From contig CAWHYG010000005.1 in the NCBI GenBank assembly GCA_963833505.1, positions 1-64,000 on the forward strand: a stretch of 64,000 nt of DNA, written 5' to 3'. Every line of letters begins with the position of its first letter. Within the stretch, counting starts at the first letter, position 1. A program made the translations under genes and the position numbers. Of this stretch, positions 1 through 8,472 are shown one piece after another. The notes beneath the pieces are model-generated. The model was given only the letters and a program-made list of their open reading frames with translations, did not search any database and was not told the DNA's origin. Origin of the DNA: CAWHYG01 sp963833505. GTDB lineage: Bacteria; Eisenbacteria; RBG-16-71-46; CAIMUX01.

Positions 1-1158
1 ACGAAGGACCTTCTCGTTCGCGAGGCGCTGGCGACAAACCTCTCGGACCTGCTGAGATACCAGAACCTGCTTTGTCGTTACGATACGATGGCGCTGAAAT
101 CGCTCGACATCTTCTCCGTGCACGGATTCCCGGTCGGGCTCATAGCCTGCGAATCGAACTTCCTCGGGATCGCGAACGGTGGGGGGACAAGCGTCGGGAG
201 CGGCGGTTGGGGAAACATCATCGAGAAGTACCTCCGGGCGAAGGACTACTGTGTCCGCCCGTTCGAGATTCGTCATGAGGGATCAAAGAAGGTTGTCGTG
301 CCCATTCCGGATGAGACGATCGGGAATGAGGGGCGCAAGGTCGACCTGCGCTGTTCGTCAGCGACTTTGGCGAAGCTGAGACCCCACAGCCTTGATGCGG
401 TCTTCACCGACCCGCCCTACTTCGCCAACGTCCAGTACGCAGAGCTGATGGACTTCTGCTACGTGTGGCTGCGGAAAATAGTCGGACACAAGTATCCGGC
501 TTTCCAATGGGGCTCGACGCGGAATCCGAACGAACTTACGGGTAACGAGACGTTGGAACGCGGCATCGAGCATTTCACGGACGGGCTTTCGCAAGTGTTT
601 ACTCGGATGGCGAAGGCCATGAAGCCGGGCGCTCCGTTCGCCTTCACCTACCACCACAATCACTTGGACGCCTACGTGCCCGTTGCCGTGGCGATTCTGG
701 ACGCCGGTCTCACCTGTTCCGCGAGCCTTCCGTGCCCAGCCGAGATGGGAGCTTCTATCCACATCAGTGGCACGGGGTCGTCCGTCGTTGATTCCATTTT
801 CGTCTGCCGGGCCAACGGCAAGGTCGATCCACGGGACCTGGGAACGACCGAGGCCGCCGTCGCCGCAATGGTCGGCCGAGACCTGGACCTTCTCGTGGAA
901 GGCGGCGTGAAGCCCTCCAATGGTGACACGCGGTGCGTGACTTACGGGCACCTCGTGCGATTGGCGATCTGGGGGTCGCGCCAGACGTGGAATCCACTGT
1001 TGCCGGTGCCGCAGAGGATCGAACGGCTGCGGAAAGCCCTGGCGGCACTCCCTACCGTCGAGGATGTGGGGCAAGCGCTCAACGCCCGCGAGAGAAGACA
1101 CCCCGGGCCGCTATTCGCGGAGAAAAGGAATCGACCATCGAATGCAGTTCGCTTTTGA
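1..1158 (+). CDS. DUF1156-type adenine-specific DNA methyltransferase, 5' truncated by window edge
   Basis: The reading frame is open from base 1, so the start lies outside the window and only the C-terminal ~385 residues are seen. The N6-adenine/N4-cytosine methyltransferase catalytic motif IV is clear as TDPPYFANVQYAELMDF (about 405-455), followed by YVWLRK. This arrangement is typical of DUF1156-family methylases, which modify DNA. Family members usually sit next to DUF499 ATPases and helicases in restriction or phage-defence loci (general knowledge). Here the next gene overlaps by 17 bases, suggesting a translationally coupled partner. That partner is cut by an IS66 insertion, so the locus is probably inactive as a full system. 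The methylase itself looks undamaged in the part visible. Confidence 0.8.
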   Translation, partial: TKDLLVREALATNLSDLLRYQNLLCRYDTMALKSLDIFSVHGFPVGLIACESNFLGIANGGGTSVGSGGWGNIIEKYLRAKDYCVRPFEIRHEGSKKVVVPIPDETIGNEGRKVDLRCSSATLAKLRPHSLDAVFTDPPYFANVQYAELMDFCYVWLRKIVGHKYPAFQWGSTRNPNELTGNETLERGIEHFTDGLSQVFTRMAKAMKPGAPFAFTYHHNHLDAYVPVAVAILDAGLTCSASLPCPAEMGASIHISGTGSSVVDSIFVCRANGKVDPRDLGTTEAAVAAMVGRDLDLLVEGGVKPSNGDTRCVTYGHLVRLAIWGSRQTWNPLLPVPQRIERLRKALAALPTVEDVGQALNARERRHPGPLFAEKRNRPSNAVRF

Positions 1159-1537
1159 AGTTCCGTTTGGGGAAGTCGAGCTGAATCTCGACCGCTACGC
1201 CGACGCACTCATTGCGTCTCTCGAATCCGACTTTCTCGTAATGCCGAAGGGTGACGGGTTCATAGAGTTCCCGGTATTTGAGACTGCCTACGAGGCGCTG
1301 AAGAAGACGACGAAGGGGTTCCGTCGACTTTCCGCGGATGCAGTGGCTGAAACGGTTGGGGCGCACCCGGTCTCCTTCATCGTCCTCCGCGCGATGCTCG
1401 GGTTCACTCCGCCCGAGTGGGCCCACGTCGCGACGAAGGACGGAACGGTGGAAGTGACTCAAGGGCAGGCGCGGTCGATCGATCGCAGAGTCCGGATGAC
1501 CGTGTCCCTTCGGCCCGGCTGCGTGATTCGCGCGTAG
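1142..1537 (+). pseudogene. Conserved hypothetical partner of the DUF1156 methylase, interrupted by IS66
   Basis: Its ATG lies inside the end of the methylase gene, in another frame, which is typical of coupled restriction-modification or defence genes. The native part is about 120 residues, beginning MQFAFEVPFGEVELNLD and running to about base 1501. The last ~12 residues are encoded by the left inverted repeat of the IS66 element, so the gene was cut by that insertion. No catalytic motif is visible in what remains. From position alone it could be the nuclease or accessory subunit matching the methylase; that is inference. No continuation of the gene was recognised after the second element, beyond about 7.1 kb. 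Confidence 0.6.
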
Positions 1538-1586
1538 CCTCCCCCTACCGTCATGAGTCGTGGACGGACCCAAAGGAGGACGACTC

Positions 1587-1988
1587 ATGGCAAGGAAGGA
1601 CGGAGCACTCCCCGCCCGGGTGCATGGGCTTCGGACCCGCATCGAGCATTGGCGTCGGCATCGCGATTCGCGGGCGATGCCGGAGAAGCTGTGGGAAGCC
1701 GCGGTTTTCCTGGCGCGGTTGCACGGCATCGCTCCCATCTCGCGGGCCTTGCGTCTCGACTACGGCGCCCTGAAGCGGAGGGTCGCCGGCGCCGAGGCAG
1801 GCGCGGAGAAGAGAGGACCGACTCGGTTCGTCGAACTCGGCGCGGAGTCGTTGCTCGGGCGATCCACGATCGACGGCCCGGCGGTGGAGCTCTGGGGAGC
1901 CGACGGTTCCCGGCTCGTCGTCCGGTTGTCGACCCACGAACGTGCGGAGGTGCTGGTCCTGGCCGCCGCTCTCTGGAAGCAACGCTGA
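1587..1988 (+). CDS. tnpA: IS66 accessory protein TnpA
   Basis: 133 residues. It is the first of the three canonical IS66 genes, a small basic protein with a helix-turn-helix-like middle (LARLHGIAPISRALRLDYGALKRRV) thought to bind the element's DNA. The start is chosen because an excellent Shine-Dalgarno sequence (AAAGGAGG at about 1569-1576) lies just upstream. The stop overlaps the tnpB start as TGATG. The second half (FVELGAES... LWGADGSRLVVRLS) matches the usual C-terminal beta-rich part of these proteins. Confidence rests mainly on its position and order in the element. Confidence 0.75.
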   Translation: MARKDGALPARVHGLRTRIEHWRRHRDSRAMPEKLWEAAVFLARLHGIAPISRALRLDYGALKRRVAGAEAGAEKRGPTRFVELGAESLLGRSTIDGPAVELWGADGSRLVVRLSTHERAEVLVLAAALWKQR

Positions 1989-2350
1989 TGCTCCAGATCA
2001 CCCCGCAGATGCGGGTCTTGGTGGCGGTGGAACCGGCGGATTTCCGCTGCGGCATCGACGGTCTCTCGCGCGTGTGTCGGAGCGTCCTCAAGGCTGATCC
2101 GTTCTCCGGCACGGTCTTTGTGTTCCGCAATCGTCGTGGGACGGGCCTCAAGGTGATCGTGTACGACGGCCAAGGCTTTTGGCTTTGCTACAAGCGTCTC
2201 TCGAGCGGCCGATTCCGCTGGTGGCCCGCGGACGAGAAGGAGCGGGCGAGCTCGATGCGGGCGCACGAGCTGGCGGTGCTCTTCTCCGGCGGAGATCCCG
2301 GTTCGACCCGGGCGGCGCCGATCTGGCGTCGGGTCACGGTGGGGGCGTGA
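1988..2350 (+). CDS. tnpB: IS66 accessory protein TnpB
   Basis: 120 residues, the usual length for IS66 Orf2. The family pattern is evident: VLVAVEPADFRCGIDGLSRV near the N-terminus, then GTVFVFRNRRGTGLKVIVYD, then a conserved aromatic stretch (GFWLCYKRLSSGRFRW). It is required together with TnpA and TnpC for transposition in characterised IS66 elements. The start codon shares a base with the tnpA stop, so translation is likely coupled. Confidence 0.88.
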   Translation: MLQITPQMRVLVAVEPADFRCGIDGLSRVCRSVLKADPFSGTVFVFRNRRGTGLKVIVYDGQGFWLCYKRLSSGRFRWWPADEKERASSMRAHELAVLFSGGDPGSTRAAPIWRRVTVGA

Positions 2351-2429
2351 GACTGGGCGCCCCCCTCTTTTCTTCCGGCGATCGTTTTTTCTCTTGCGTT
2401 CTTTTCCGCCCTCGGTTATTCCCTTCCGC

Positions 2430-3309
2430 ATGAGCACGGTTCTGCAGTATCGAGGCCGTCCGATCACCGAGTCGGATGTGCTCTTGGTCCGCGAGCTTCT
2501 GGCGAAGAACCCGAGTGCGAGTCGGCGCGCCCTGTCGCTCGAACTGTGCGCGGCCTGGGGTTGGATGCAACCGAACGGATACCCGCGCGATGGTGTCTGC
2601 CGCGGGTTGCTCCTGGCCCTGGACCGTGCGGGCGAGATCACGCTGCCGCCGCCGCGCATGAAGATGCCCGACCGATCGCGGCCGTCACCGGAGCCGACGC
2701 TTCTTCCGTGGGAAGCCCCGCCGATCCGCGGTTCGTTGGCGGAACTGGGTTCGTTGACTTTCCGTCAGGTGCGGCGGACCGAGGAAGAGCGAAGGTTCGA
2801 CGGCCTGATCCGAAGACATCACTACCTCGGCTTCACGCGACCGGTGGGCGAGCACCTGAAGCACCTGGTCTTCGCGGCCGGCCGGCCGGTGGCCTGTTTT
2901 CTCTGGACCTCGGCGCCCCGCCATCTCGGCCCGCGGGATCGGTTCATCGGTTGGTCGGCTCAGGCCCGGCGCGAGAACATCCGCTTCGTCGGCTACAACA
3001 GCCGGTTCCTCATCCTGCCCTGGGTGGAAGTCCCGCATCTCGGCGTCCCATCTGCTCGGTCGGATGGTACGGATGCTTCCGGGGGAATGGGAGTGGTGGT
3101 ACCACCATCCGGTTCACCTGGCTGAGACCTTCGTCGACCGCACCCGGTGGCACGGCACCTGTTACCGGGCGGCGAACTGGATCTGCGTGGGTCAAACGAC
3201 GGGTCGGGGCAAGAACGACCAGACCGGTCGGCCCAACCGTCCGCGCAAGGATGTGCTTGTCTATCCGCTGACCCGGCACTTTCGGGAACACCTCACGAGG
3301 TCGGCATGA
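2430..3309 (+). pseudogene. DruA-like DUF4338 protein, passenger of the IS66 element, frameshifted
   Basis: The first frame runs from the ATG at 2430 through PWEAPPIRG, an RRHHYLGF motif and NSRFLILPWVEVPHL. The same protein continues in the next frame from about 3046 as SHLLGRMVRMLPGEWEW to CYRAANWICVGQTTGRGK, ending at 3309. Removing one G from 3042-3043 gives HLASHLLGRM, the sequence expected for the family. This is the DUF4338 family, which includes DruA of the Druantia anti-phage system; related genes are commonly carried by IS66-like elements. The stop overlaps the tnpC start (ATGA). The indel may be a sequencing error, in which case the gene is intact at about 292 residues. Its function in the element is not known. 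Confidence 0.8.
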
Positions 3310-5027
3310 ATCGACGAGAGATGCGGCGCCGCGAGGTCGAGTGGAAGGAACTGGAGGCGATCCTCGAGCGGACCCGAGAAGGGGCTTTGAATGCGGAGGA
3401 GCACGGGAAGCTGAGGGCAGCGGTGGATACGCTGGGCTTTCTGACCCGGGAGCTGGAGTCGAAGGGGACCTCGATCGATCGGCTGCGGCGGTTGCTCTTC
3501 GGGCCGAGCACGGAGAAGACGAGCCGGGTGCTCCGGGACGTGTTCGAGGGCCATGCCGCCGCCGGTGGAGAGGCCGGCGCGACCGGCTCGCCGTCGAAGG
3601 AAGCATCGGCCGTGAAGCCTCATGGGCACGGCCGCCATGGAGTGGAAGCCTACTGGGGCGCGAAGAAGGTGCCGGTGCCGCACGCGTCGCTGACGCACGG
3701 CGCCGGGTGTCCCGAGTGCGGCCGCGGGAAGGTGTACCTGCAGAACGAACCGGCCTCTCTGCTGCGGATCACGGGGATGGCTCCCTTGCAAGCTTCGGTC
3801 TTCGAGCTGGAGCGCCTCCGCTGCAACGCCTGCGGCCAGGTTTTCTCGGCCGAACCGCCCCCGGGGGTCGGTACGGCGAAGTACGACGAATCGGCCACGG
3901 CTATGATCGGACTTCTCCGCTACGGTTGCGGCCTTCCTTTCAACCGGTTGGAGAAGCTGGAGGGCAGCCTGGGCATCCCGTTGCCCGCCGCCACGCAATG
4001 GGAACTGGTGGCCGGCGGCGCCAAAGCGCTCGAACCGGTTCATGAGGAGCTCATCCGACAGGCCGCCCAGGGGGAGGTCTTCTACAATGACGACACCACG
4101 ATGAAGGTTCTCGAGCTGATGAAGTCGTCGAACCGAGAGGTGATGCCAGGCATCCGAACGGATCTCGTGGGGGAAACGGAGGCCGATCCCGACGTGGAGG
4201 CCGTCGGCCGGCCGGAACCCGAAAAGGATCCCAAGGAGCGCACCGGGATCTTCACCTCCGGGATTGTCTCACGGACGGGAGAGCACCGGATGGCGCTCTT
4301 CTTCACCGGTCGCAAGCACGCGGGAGAGAACCTGGAGCAGGTGCTGAAGCGACGGGCGGAGGAGTTGTCCCCGCCCATCCAGATGTGCGATGCGCTCTCC
4401 CGGAACACCAGCGGAGACTTTGAGACGATCGTGGGGAGCTGTCTCGTCCATGCCAGGAGGAACTTCGTCCAGGTGGCCGATCGCTTCCCCGACGAATGCC
4501 GCTACGTGTTCGAGACTTTGCGCGCGGTCTACCGGAACGACGCTCTCGCTCGCGAGCGGAAGATGGGAACCGAGGAGCGCCTCGCCTTTCACCGGGACCA
4601 GAGCGGACCCATCATGGAGAAGCTCAGGACGTGGGGCCGGGAGCAGTTCGAGGAGCACCTGGTCGAGCCGAACTCGGGCCTGGGCGACGCCATCTCCTAT
4701 ATGGAAAAGCACTGGGACAAGCTCACGTTGTTCCTCAGGAAACCCGGCGCACCCCTTGATAACACGATCTGCGAAAGAGCTCTGAAGCGCGCCATTGTGC
4801 ACCGCAAGAACTCCCTCTTTTACAAGACGCAGAACGGCGCCCGGGTGGGGGACCTCTTCATGAGCCTGATCCACACGGCCGAGCTCAGCGGGGCCGATCC
4901 CTTCCGCTATCTCGTCGATGTTCTCCGACACCCCCGCGAGACGGCCGCCAACCCCTCCGGCTGGATGCCCTGGAACTATCGAGACGCACTGGGCACCAGC
5001 GCGCCGGCGACAGGCCCGCCGGGGTAG
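3306..5027 (+). CDS. tnpC: IS66 transposase TnpC
   Basis: 573 residues, full length for the family. An N-terminal coiled coil with a leucine-rich helix and RRLLFGPSTEK motif is followed by a zinc-finger region (CPECGRG... CNACGQVF, about residues 136-180). The DDE nuclease domain has acidic residues in FYNDDTT (about 260) and MCDALSRN (about 361), and the glutamate in CERALKRAIVHRKNSLF (about 489). The C-terminal LIHTAELSGADPFRYL helix is typical. The ATG overlaps the DUF4338 stop. Confidence 0.93.
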   Translation: MNRREMRRREVEWKELEAILERTREGALNAEEHGKLRAAVDTLGFLTRELESKGTSIDRLRRLLFGPSTEKTSRVLRDVFEGHAAAGGEAGATGSPSKEASAVKPHGHGRHGVEAYWGAKKVPVPHASLTHGAGCPECGRGKVYLQNEPASLLRITGMAPLQASVFELERLRCNACGQVFSAEPPPGVGTAKYDESATAMIGLLRYGCGLPFNRLEKLEGSLGIPLPAATQWELVAGGAKALEPVHEELIRQAAQGEVFYNDDTTMKVLELMKSSNREVMPGIRTDLVGETEADPDVEAVGRPEPEKDPKERTGIFTSGIVSRTGEHRMALFFTGRKHAGENLEQVLKRRAEELSPPIQMCDALSRNTSGDFETIVGSCLVHARRNFVQVADRFPDECRYVFETLRAVYRNDALARERKMGTEERLAFHRDQSGPIMEKLRTWGREQFEEHLVEPNSGLGDAISYMEKHWDKLTLFLRKPGAPLDNTICERALKRAIVHRKNSLFYKTQNGARVGDLFMSLIHTAELSGADPFRYLVDVLRHPRETAANPSGWMPWNYRDALGTSAPATGPPG

Positions 5028-5172
5028 CCCGGCTTCTCTCCTTTCACGCCCCGCCTCCCTGCCACCCGGGACCGAGACACGCCACCGGACGGCGGCGCCC
5101 CGGCCAATCCCAGCGGAATCCCGGGAATCGACGCGCCTACGCACCGGTGCCGAAGGGACACCGTAAATCTCG

Positions 5173-7012
5173 ATGTAGTGCCGACCTACCCCGTTGCACC
5201 GGCCTGCTTGCGGGTTTAGATCTGAGGGTCGGAGAACAGGGATGTACCTTCGGCACTCGACCCGGCGCAAAGACGGCAAGACGCACATCTACTGGCGTCT
5301 GGTCCGATCGGTCCGTCGCAACGGGAAGGTGATTCAGGAGACGGTAGCCCAGCTTGGCGAACTGGACGCGCGGGGACGGGCCGACGCTCGGGCACTGGCT
5401 CAGGCGATCACGGGGCGGCCGCGGCAACCGGAGCTGTTCGAGGACCGATCCGAGAATGTCGCAGTTCCTGTGCAACTGAATCGGATCCGTATCGAGCGGG
5501 GTCGATCCTTCGGTGACGTGTGGCTGGGTTGGACACTTTGGCGGGCGTTGCATCTGGACGAGGTTTGCCGGGAGCTGATTCCGGAAGGTCGAGAAGGCGC
5601 CCCCTGGCCGTTGATCGCCGCGATCCTGGTGATCGCGCGTCTTTGTCAGCCTTCGAGCGAGTTGTCTATAGCCGAGACCTGGTACCGGGGCACGGCCTTG
5701 GAGGATCTGCTGGGCCTGGAAAGCGAGCGGATCAACGACGACCGGCTCTATCGGGCTCTGGATCGACTCCTACCCCATAAGCGCGAGATCGAACAGCACC
5801 TGGTGCGCCGGCTGGGTGAACTCTTTGTGCTCGACTACGACCTTCTCCTTTATGACGTGACCAGCACCTACTTCGAGGGACTGGCGGTGCAGAACCCCCT
5901 GGCTCAGCGGGGATACAGCCGGGATCACCGGCCGGACTGCAAGCAGGTATGTATCGCCCTGGTGGTCACGCGCGAGGGGATGCCACTCGGCTATGAGGTC
6001 TTCCCGGGCAATCGGACCGACGTCACGACCGTGGAAGAGATCGTGGAAACGATGGAGGAGCGCTTCGGCTTGGCCAAGCGGATCTGGGTAATGGACCGCG
6101 GCATGACCAGCGCGGAGAACCTGGAGTGGCTGCAGCAGACCGGACGACGCTATCTGATCGGAACCCCTCGCGGAGAGGTGAGGAAGTGGAGCCGCCAAAT
6201 CTCCGAAGCGGGTGACTGGAGAACGGTGCGGGAGGGGCTCGAGGTTAAGCTCTGCCGCGGTCCCGACGGTAAGGAGACCTTCGTGCTCTGTCGATCGGCC
6301 GACCGGCAGGTCAAGGAACAGGCCATGCACCAACGCTTCTGCACCCGCCTCGAAGAAGGGCTACGCCGGATGGGAAATCGTATCGAGCGAGCCCGAACCG
6401 TTCTCGATCGCGGGAAGATCGAGCGACAGATCGGACGACTTCTGGAACGCAACGCACGTTCCGCCGGCCGCTACCGCATCTCGCTGTCCGGGGATCCCGC
6501 TCGAGCTTCACGCTTGAGCCTGAACTGGTCCGTACAACCTGAGTGGGACGAATGGGCCAAGTACAGCGAAGGCGCCTACATCTTGCGAACCAACATCGCC
6601 GACTGGACGCCGGAATCGCTCTGGACGACCTACATCCAGCTGACTCAGGCGGAGGCCGCCTTCCGCATTCACAAGAGCGACCTCTCCCTGCGTCCGATCT
6701 GGCATCAGAAGGCCGAACGGGTCCAGGCCCACATCCTGGTCTGCTTCCTCTCCTATGTCTTGTGGAAGACCTTGGAGCAATGGCAGAGCCGGGCGGGACT
6801 GGGCCACAGCCCGCGGACCGTGCTGCAGGAGCTGAGCCGGATCCAGAGCTCGGACGTTGTGCTTCCCACCGCCGATGGGACCGGTCGGGAGCTGCGCATT
6901 CGATGCGTCGTCCGACCGGAGAAAGCCCAGGCCATCCTGCTCGATCGCCTGGGCCTGACGCTGCCGGAGCGGCTCAAGATCCCGGCCCACCTGGCCAAAA
7001 TGTAGTGCCGAC
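5173..7012 (+). mobile_element. IS1634/IS4-type insertion sequence, ends uncertain
   Basis: One transposase gene lies between two copies of the 13-mer ATGTAGTGCCGAC, at 5173-5185 and 7000-7012; the right copy includes the transposase stop codon. No convincing terminal inverted repeat was found by eye, so the limits given are only these direct repeats. The left copy begins 12 bases after the IS66 right end, so the two elements are nested or adjacent. Confidence 0.5.
5242..7005 (+). CDS. IS1634-family (IS4-like) DDE transposase
   Basis: 587 residues from the ATG at 5242, which has GGAGAACAGGG just upstream; a longer in-frame start at 5194 is less likely because MYLRHSTRRKDGKTH is the usual N-terminus. 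The DDE triad is recognisable: LLYDVTSTYFEG (about residue 203), KRIWVMDRGMTS (about 283) and the Y-(2)-R-(3)-E-(6)-K-like signature around QAEAAFRIHKSDLSLRPIWH (about 470). The ending HLAKM is common in this family. The gene appears intact, so the element could be active. Confidence 0.9.
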   Translation: MYLRHSTRRKDGKTHIYWRLVRSVRRNGKVIQETVAQLGELDARGRADARALAQAITGRPRQPELFEDRSENVAVPVQLNRIRIERGRSFGDVWLGWTLWRALHLDEVCRELIPEGREGAPWPLIAAILVIARLCQPSSELSIAETWYRGTALEDLLGLESERINDDRLYRALDRLLPHKREIEQHLVRRLGELFVLDYDLLLYDVTSTYFEGLAVQNPLAQRGYSRDHRPDCKQVCIALVVTREGMPLGYEVFPGNRTDVTTVEEIVETMEERFGLAKRIWVMDRGMTSAENLEWLQQTGRRYLIGTPRGEVRKWSRQISEAGDWRTVREGLEVKLCRGPDGKETFVLCRSADRQVKEQAMHQRFCTRLEEGLRRMGNRIERARTVLDRGKIERQIGRLLERNARSAGRYRISLSGDPARASRLSLNWSVQPEWDEWAKYSEGAYILRTNIADWTPESLWTTYIQLTQAEAAFRIHKSDLSLRPIWHQKAERVQAHILVCFLSYVLWKTLEQWQSRAGLGHSPRTVLQELSRIQSSDVVLPTADGTGRELRIRCVVRPEKAQAILLDRLGLTLPERLKIPAHLAKM

Positions 7013-7126
7013 TTCGACCGCTAAGTCGTTGAAAAACCTAGTTTCGACCCCTCGAACTGCGGAAGTTGGGCTAGAGTAACGTCCCGCCGCGGACGGCGCT
7101 GATCAGGCGGTCAGAGGATCAGGCCA

Positions 7127-7174
7127 GGGTGGGGGATTTTGAGGTGGCCATGGGTGGGGGAGTTTGGGTGGCCG
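7127..7174. repeat. Two 25-bp GC-rich direct repeats resembling an IS21-type element end
   Basis: GGGTGGGGGATTTTGAGGTGG (7127) is followed 25 bases later by GGGTGGGGGAGTTTGGGTGG (7152). Similar tandem GGTGGCC/GGGGGA-TTT units occur in the non-coding ends of IS21-family elements as I remember them. No istA or istB gene is present, so at most this is a relic. The rest of 7013-7217 shows no gene. Confidence 0.35.
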
Positions 7175-7217
7175 CCGGGGGCATGATCGCTCTTGGCTGT
7201 TCGGCTGCGGCCTAGGC

Positions 7218-7676
7218 CTAGGCGACCGTCTCGGCCCGCTTCCCCTTGGAACCTACCGCCGCCTTGACCGAGATGACCTTGTCGTGGAGTTCCCTGAGCT
7301 CTTTGGAAAGATCCTGGGGCTTGCGCAGTTTGAGAAGGCGGGAGAGGGCGTCATCCATCTCGTCGAGAAGGTCGAAAGCGCCGTGGTCCACCGCGCTCGC
7401 GTTGGTCCGTCTCTTTCGTCCCCGGTTTCCGTCCTGTTCTAAGGCAAGCTCCCGGGCGGAAATGGGAACAAGGTGACTTGCTACCAGTTGCTCCACCGAC
7501 TGCCGGTCGAAGTACATGTACTTATTCGTTGGATCTATGAACACCTTGAGCTCATCCAGCGCTGCGTTGCCTTGAGCCGGTCGCTTGACCCATCTGATTA
7601 CCGTACGGCGATCGATACCTATCCGGTTAGCTACTTCATGGGGCGTAAGAAAAGCCCTGCCCTGGATGGTACGCAT
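7218..7676 (-). CDS. Helix-turn-helix (MerR/excisionase-like) DNA-binding protein
   Basis: 152 residues. The N-terminus, FLTPHEVANRIGIDRRTVIRWVK, is a MerR/excisionase-type helix-turn-helix, followed by a short wing (IDPTNKYMYFDRQSVEQLV). The C-terminal half (residues 85-150) is charged and probably helical or coiled coil (LLDEMDDALSRLLKLRK). It lies downstream of the TrpR-like gene on the same strand with an 83-base gap, so the two may be one transcript. Such pairs occur on mobile DNA, and this one sits between insertion sequences. Target and signal are unknown. Confidence 0.65.
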   Translation of the reverse strand: MRTIQGRAFLTPHEVANRIGIDRRTVIRWVKRPAQGNAALDELKVFIDPTNKYMYFDRQSVEQLVASHLVPISARELALEQDGNRGRKRRTNASAVDHGAFDLLDEMDDALSRLLKLRKPQDLSKELRELHDKVISVKAAVGSKGKRAETVA

Positions 7677-7759
7677 GACGAGACCTCCACAAAAGGGAAT
7701 AGGCGAGACGCTCAGGCAAATGCCGGCAAGCGAGGCAGCGCGGGCCGAGAAGAAGGGAG

Positions 7760-8203
7760 CTAGCCAACAAGGTGCTCCGCCCCCTTTCTACTTGTTGAGG
7801 TGGATTCGAGCCTCTTCAGCTCTGGAAAACGAGAGCACGCAGTTCTGAGAAGTGCATCGATGCCTCCGTGCTTGCCGCCCCATAGACGTTTGGCACGAGC
7901 ATAGGTACCGTAGCTGAGGCCAATCTGGTGAGCCACGGAAGTCTCTGGGCAGTTCGTGACCGCCGATACCCGGTAAGCCAGGGCCGCTCTCAACCGCAGG
8001 TGCATGTTCCGATACTCGCGACCCGTAAGCAGATCGGCGAAGAGCGCGAAGATCTCTTCTCGTGTCTGCGCTGAAGCAAAGGTACCGAGAAGGATGTCCT
8101 GCGACGAGCCATTTAGGCGCCGCAGCAGAGCACGGGCTTCCTTCGGCCCCCGAATTTTCGATTCCAAAGCACCCCCCATGTCAACGCGATAACACAGTAT
8201 CAT
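7760..8203 (-). CDS. TrpR/YerC-like DNA-binding protein
   Basis: 147 residues, or 139 if the ATG at 8179 is used; neither start has a clear ribosome binding site. The central part has the layout of the Trp repressor/YerC fold: a helix FALFADLLTGREYRNMHLR, then a helix-turn-helix ending VAHQIGLSYGTYARAKRLW. It probably binds DNA as a dimer. No tryptophan biosynthesis gene is nearby, so a role in tryptophan control is not supported. Local base composition is less GC-rich than the surroundings, which fits an acquired segment. Confidence 0.6.
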   Translation of the reverse strand: MILCYRVDMGGALESKIRGPKEARALLRRLNGSSQDILLGTFASAQTREEIFALFADLLTGREYRNMHLRLRAALAYRVSAVTNCPETSVAHQIGLSYGTYARAKRLWGGKHGGIDALLRTACSRFPELKRLESTSTSRKGAEHLVG

Positions 8204-8472
8204 AGTGACCAGCGATACCCGAGGATAATGCGCGCGATCCGCGAATCACGCAAGACGTCACGTAACTGCTTGTAAACAAATTCGTTACCGTGATCGGAAC
8301 GGCACGACAACCCAATCCCGCAGTGCGTCCTCGGATTCGGCTCCTTTCGGGGCTGCGGGGTCGGTAACCGGTCGACCCTATGCGGCGGACATCGCGCTGG
8401 CGCTCGTAGCCGGTTTCGTTGGTTTCGTCGGACTGGTCAACGGCTGCATCCTCCTCGCGCGTCCCCAGGGAC
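8204..8472. other. Intergenic region, no gene seen
   Basis: This stretch lies between the TrpR-like gene and the 3' end of typA. It contains an AT-richer patch (TTGTAAACAAATTCGTTACC, about 8270-8290) that is unusual for this window and could hold the promoter of the minus-strand pair. No tRNA fold or convincing coding frame was found. Confidence 0.4.

Larger units (their letters stand above)
1502..5161 (+). mobile_element. IS66-family insertion sequence carrying a DruA/DUF4338 passenger
   Basis: About 3.66 kb. Imperfect terminal inverted repeats are visible: GTGTCCCTTCGGC at 1502-1514 and its reverse complement at 5149-5161, with weaker similarity continuing inward. Inside are tnpA, tnpB, a DUF4338 gene and tnpC, all on the plus strand with overlaps of 1-4 bases or short gaps. 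No matching 8-bp target duplication was found: the left flank reads GGATGACC and the right CGTAAATC. Either the right flank was altered by the neighbouring IS1634-type element, or one end has been rearranged. The element lies inside the gene that follows the DUF1156 methylase. Confidence 0.8.

Noticed and set aside
8204..8472. tRNA or small RNA between the TrpR-like gene and typA
   Set aside because: No cloverleaf with conserved TTCGA arm or anticodon stem could be formed.
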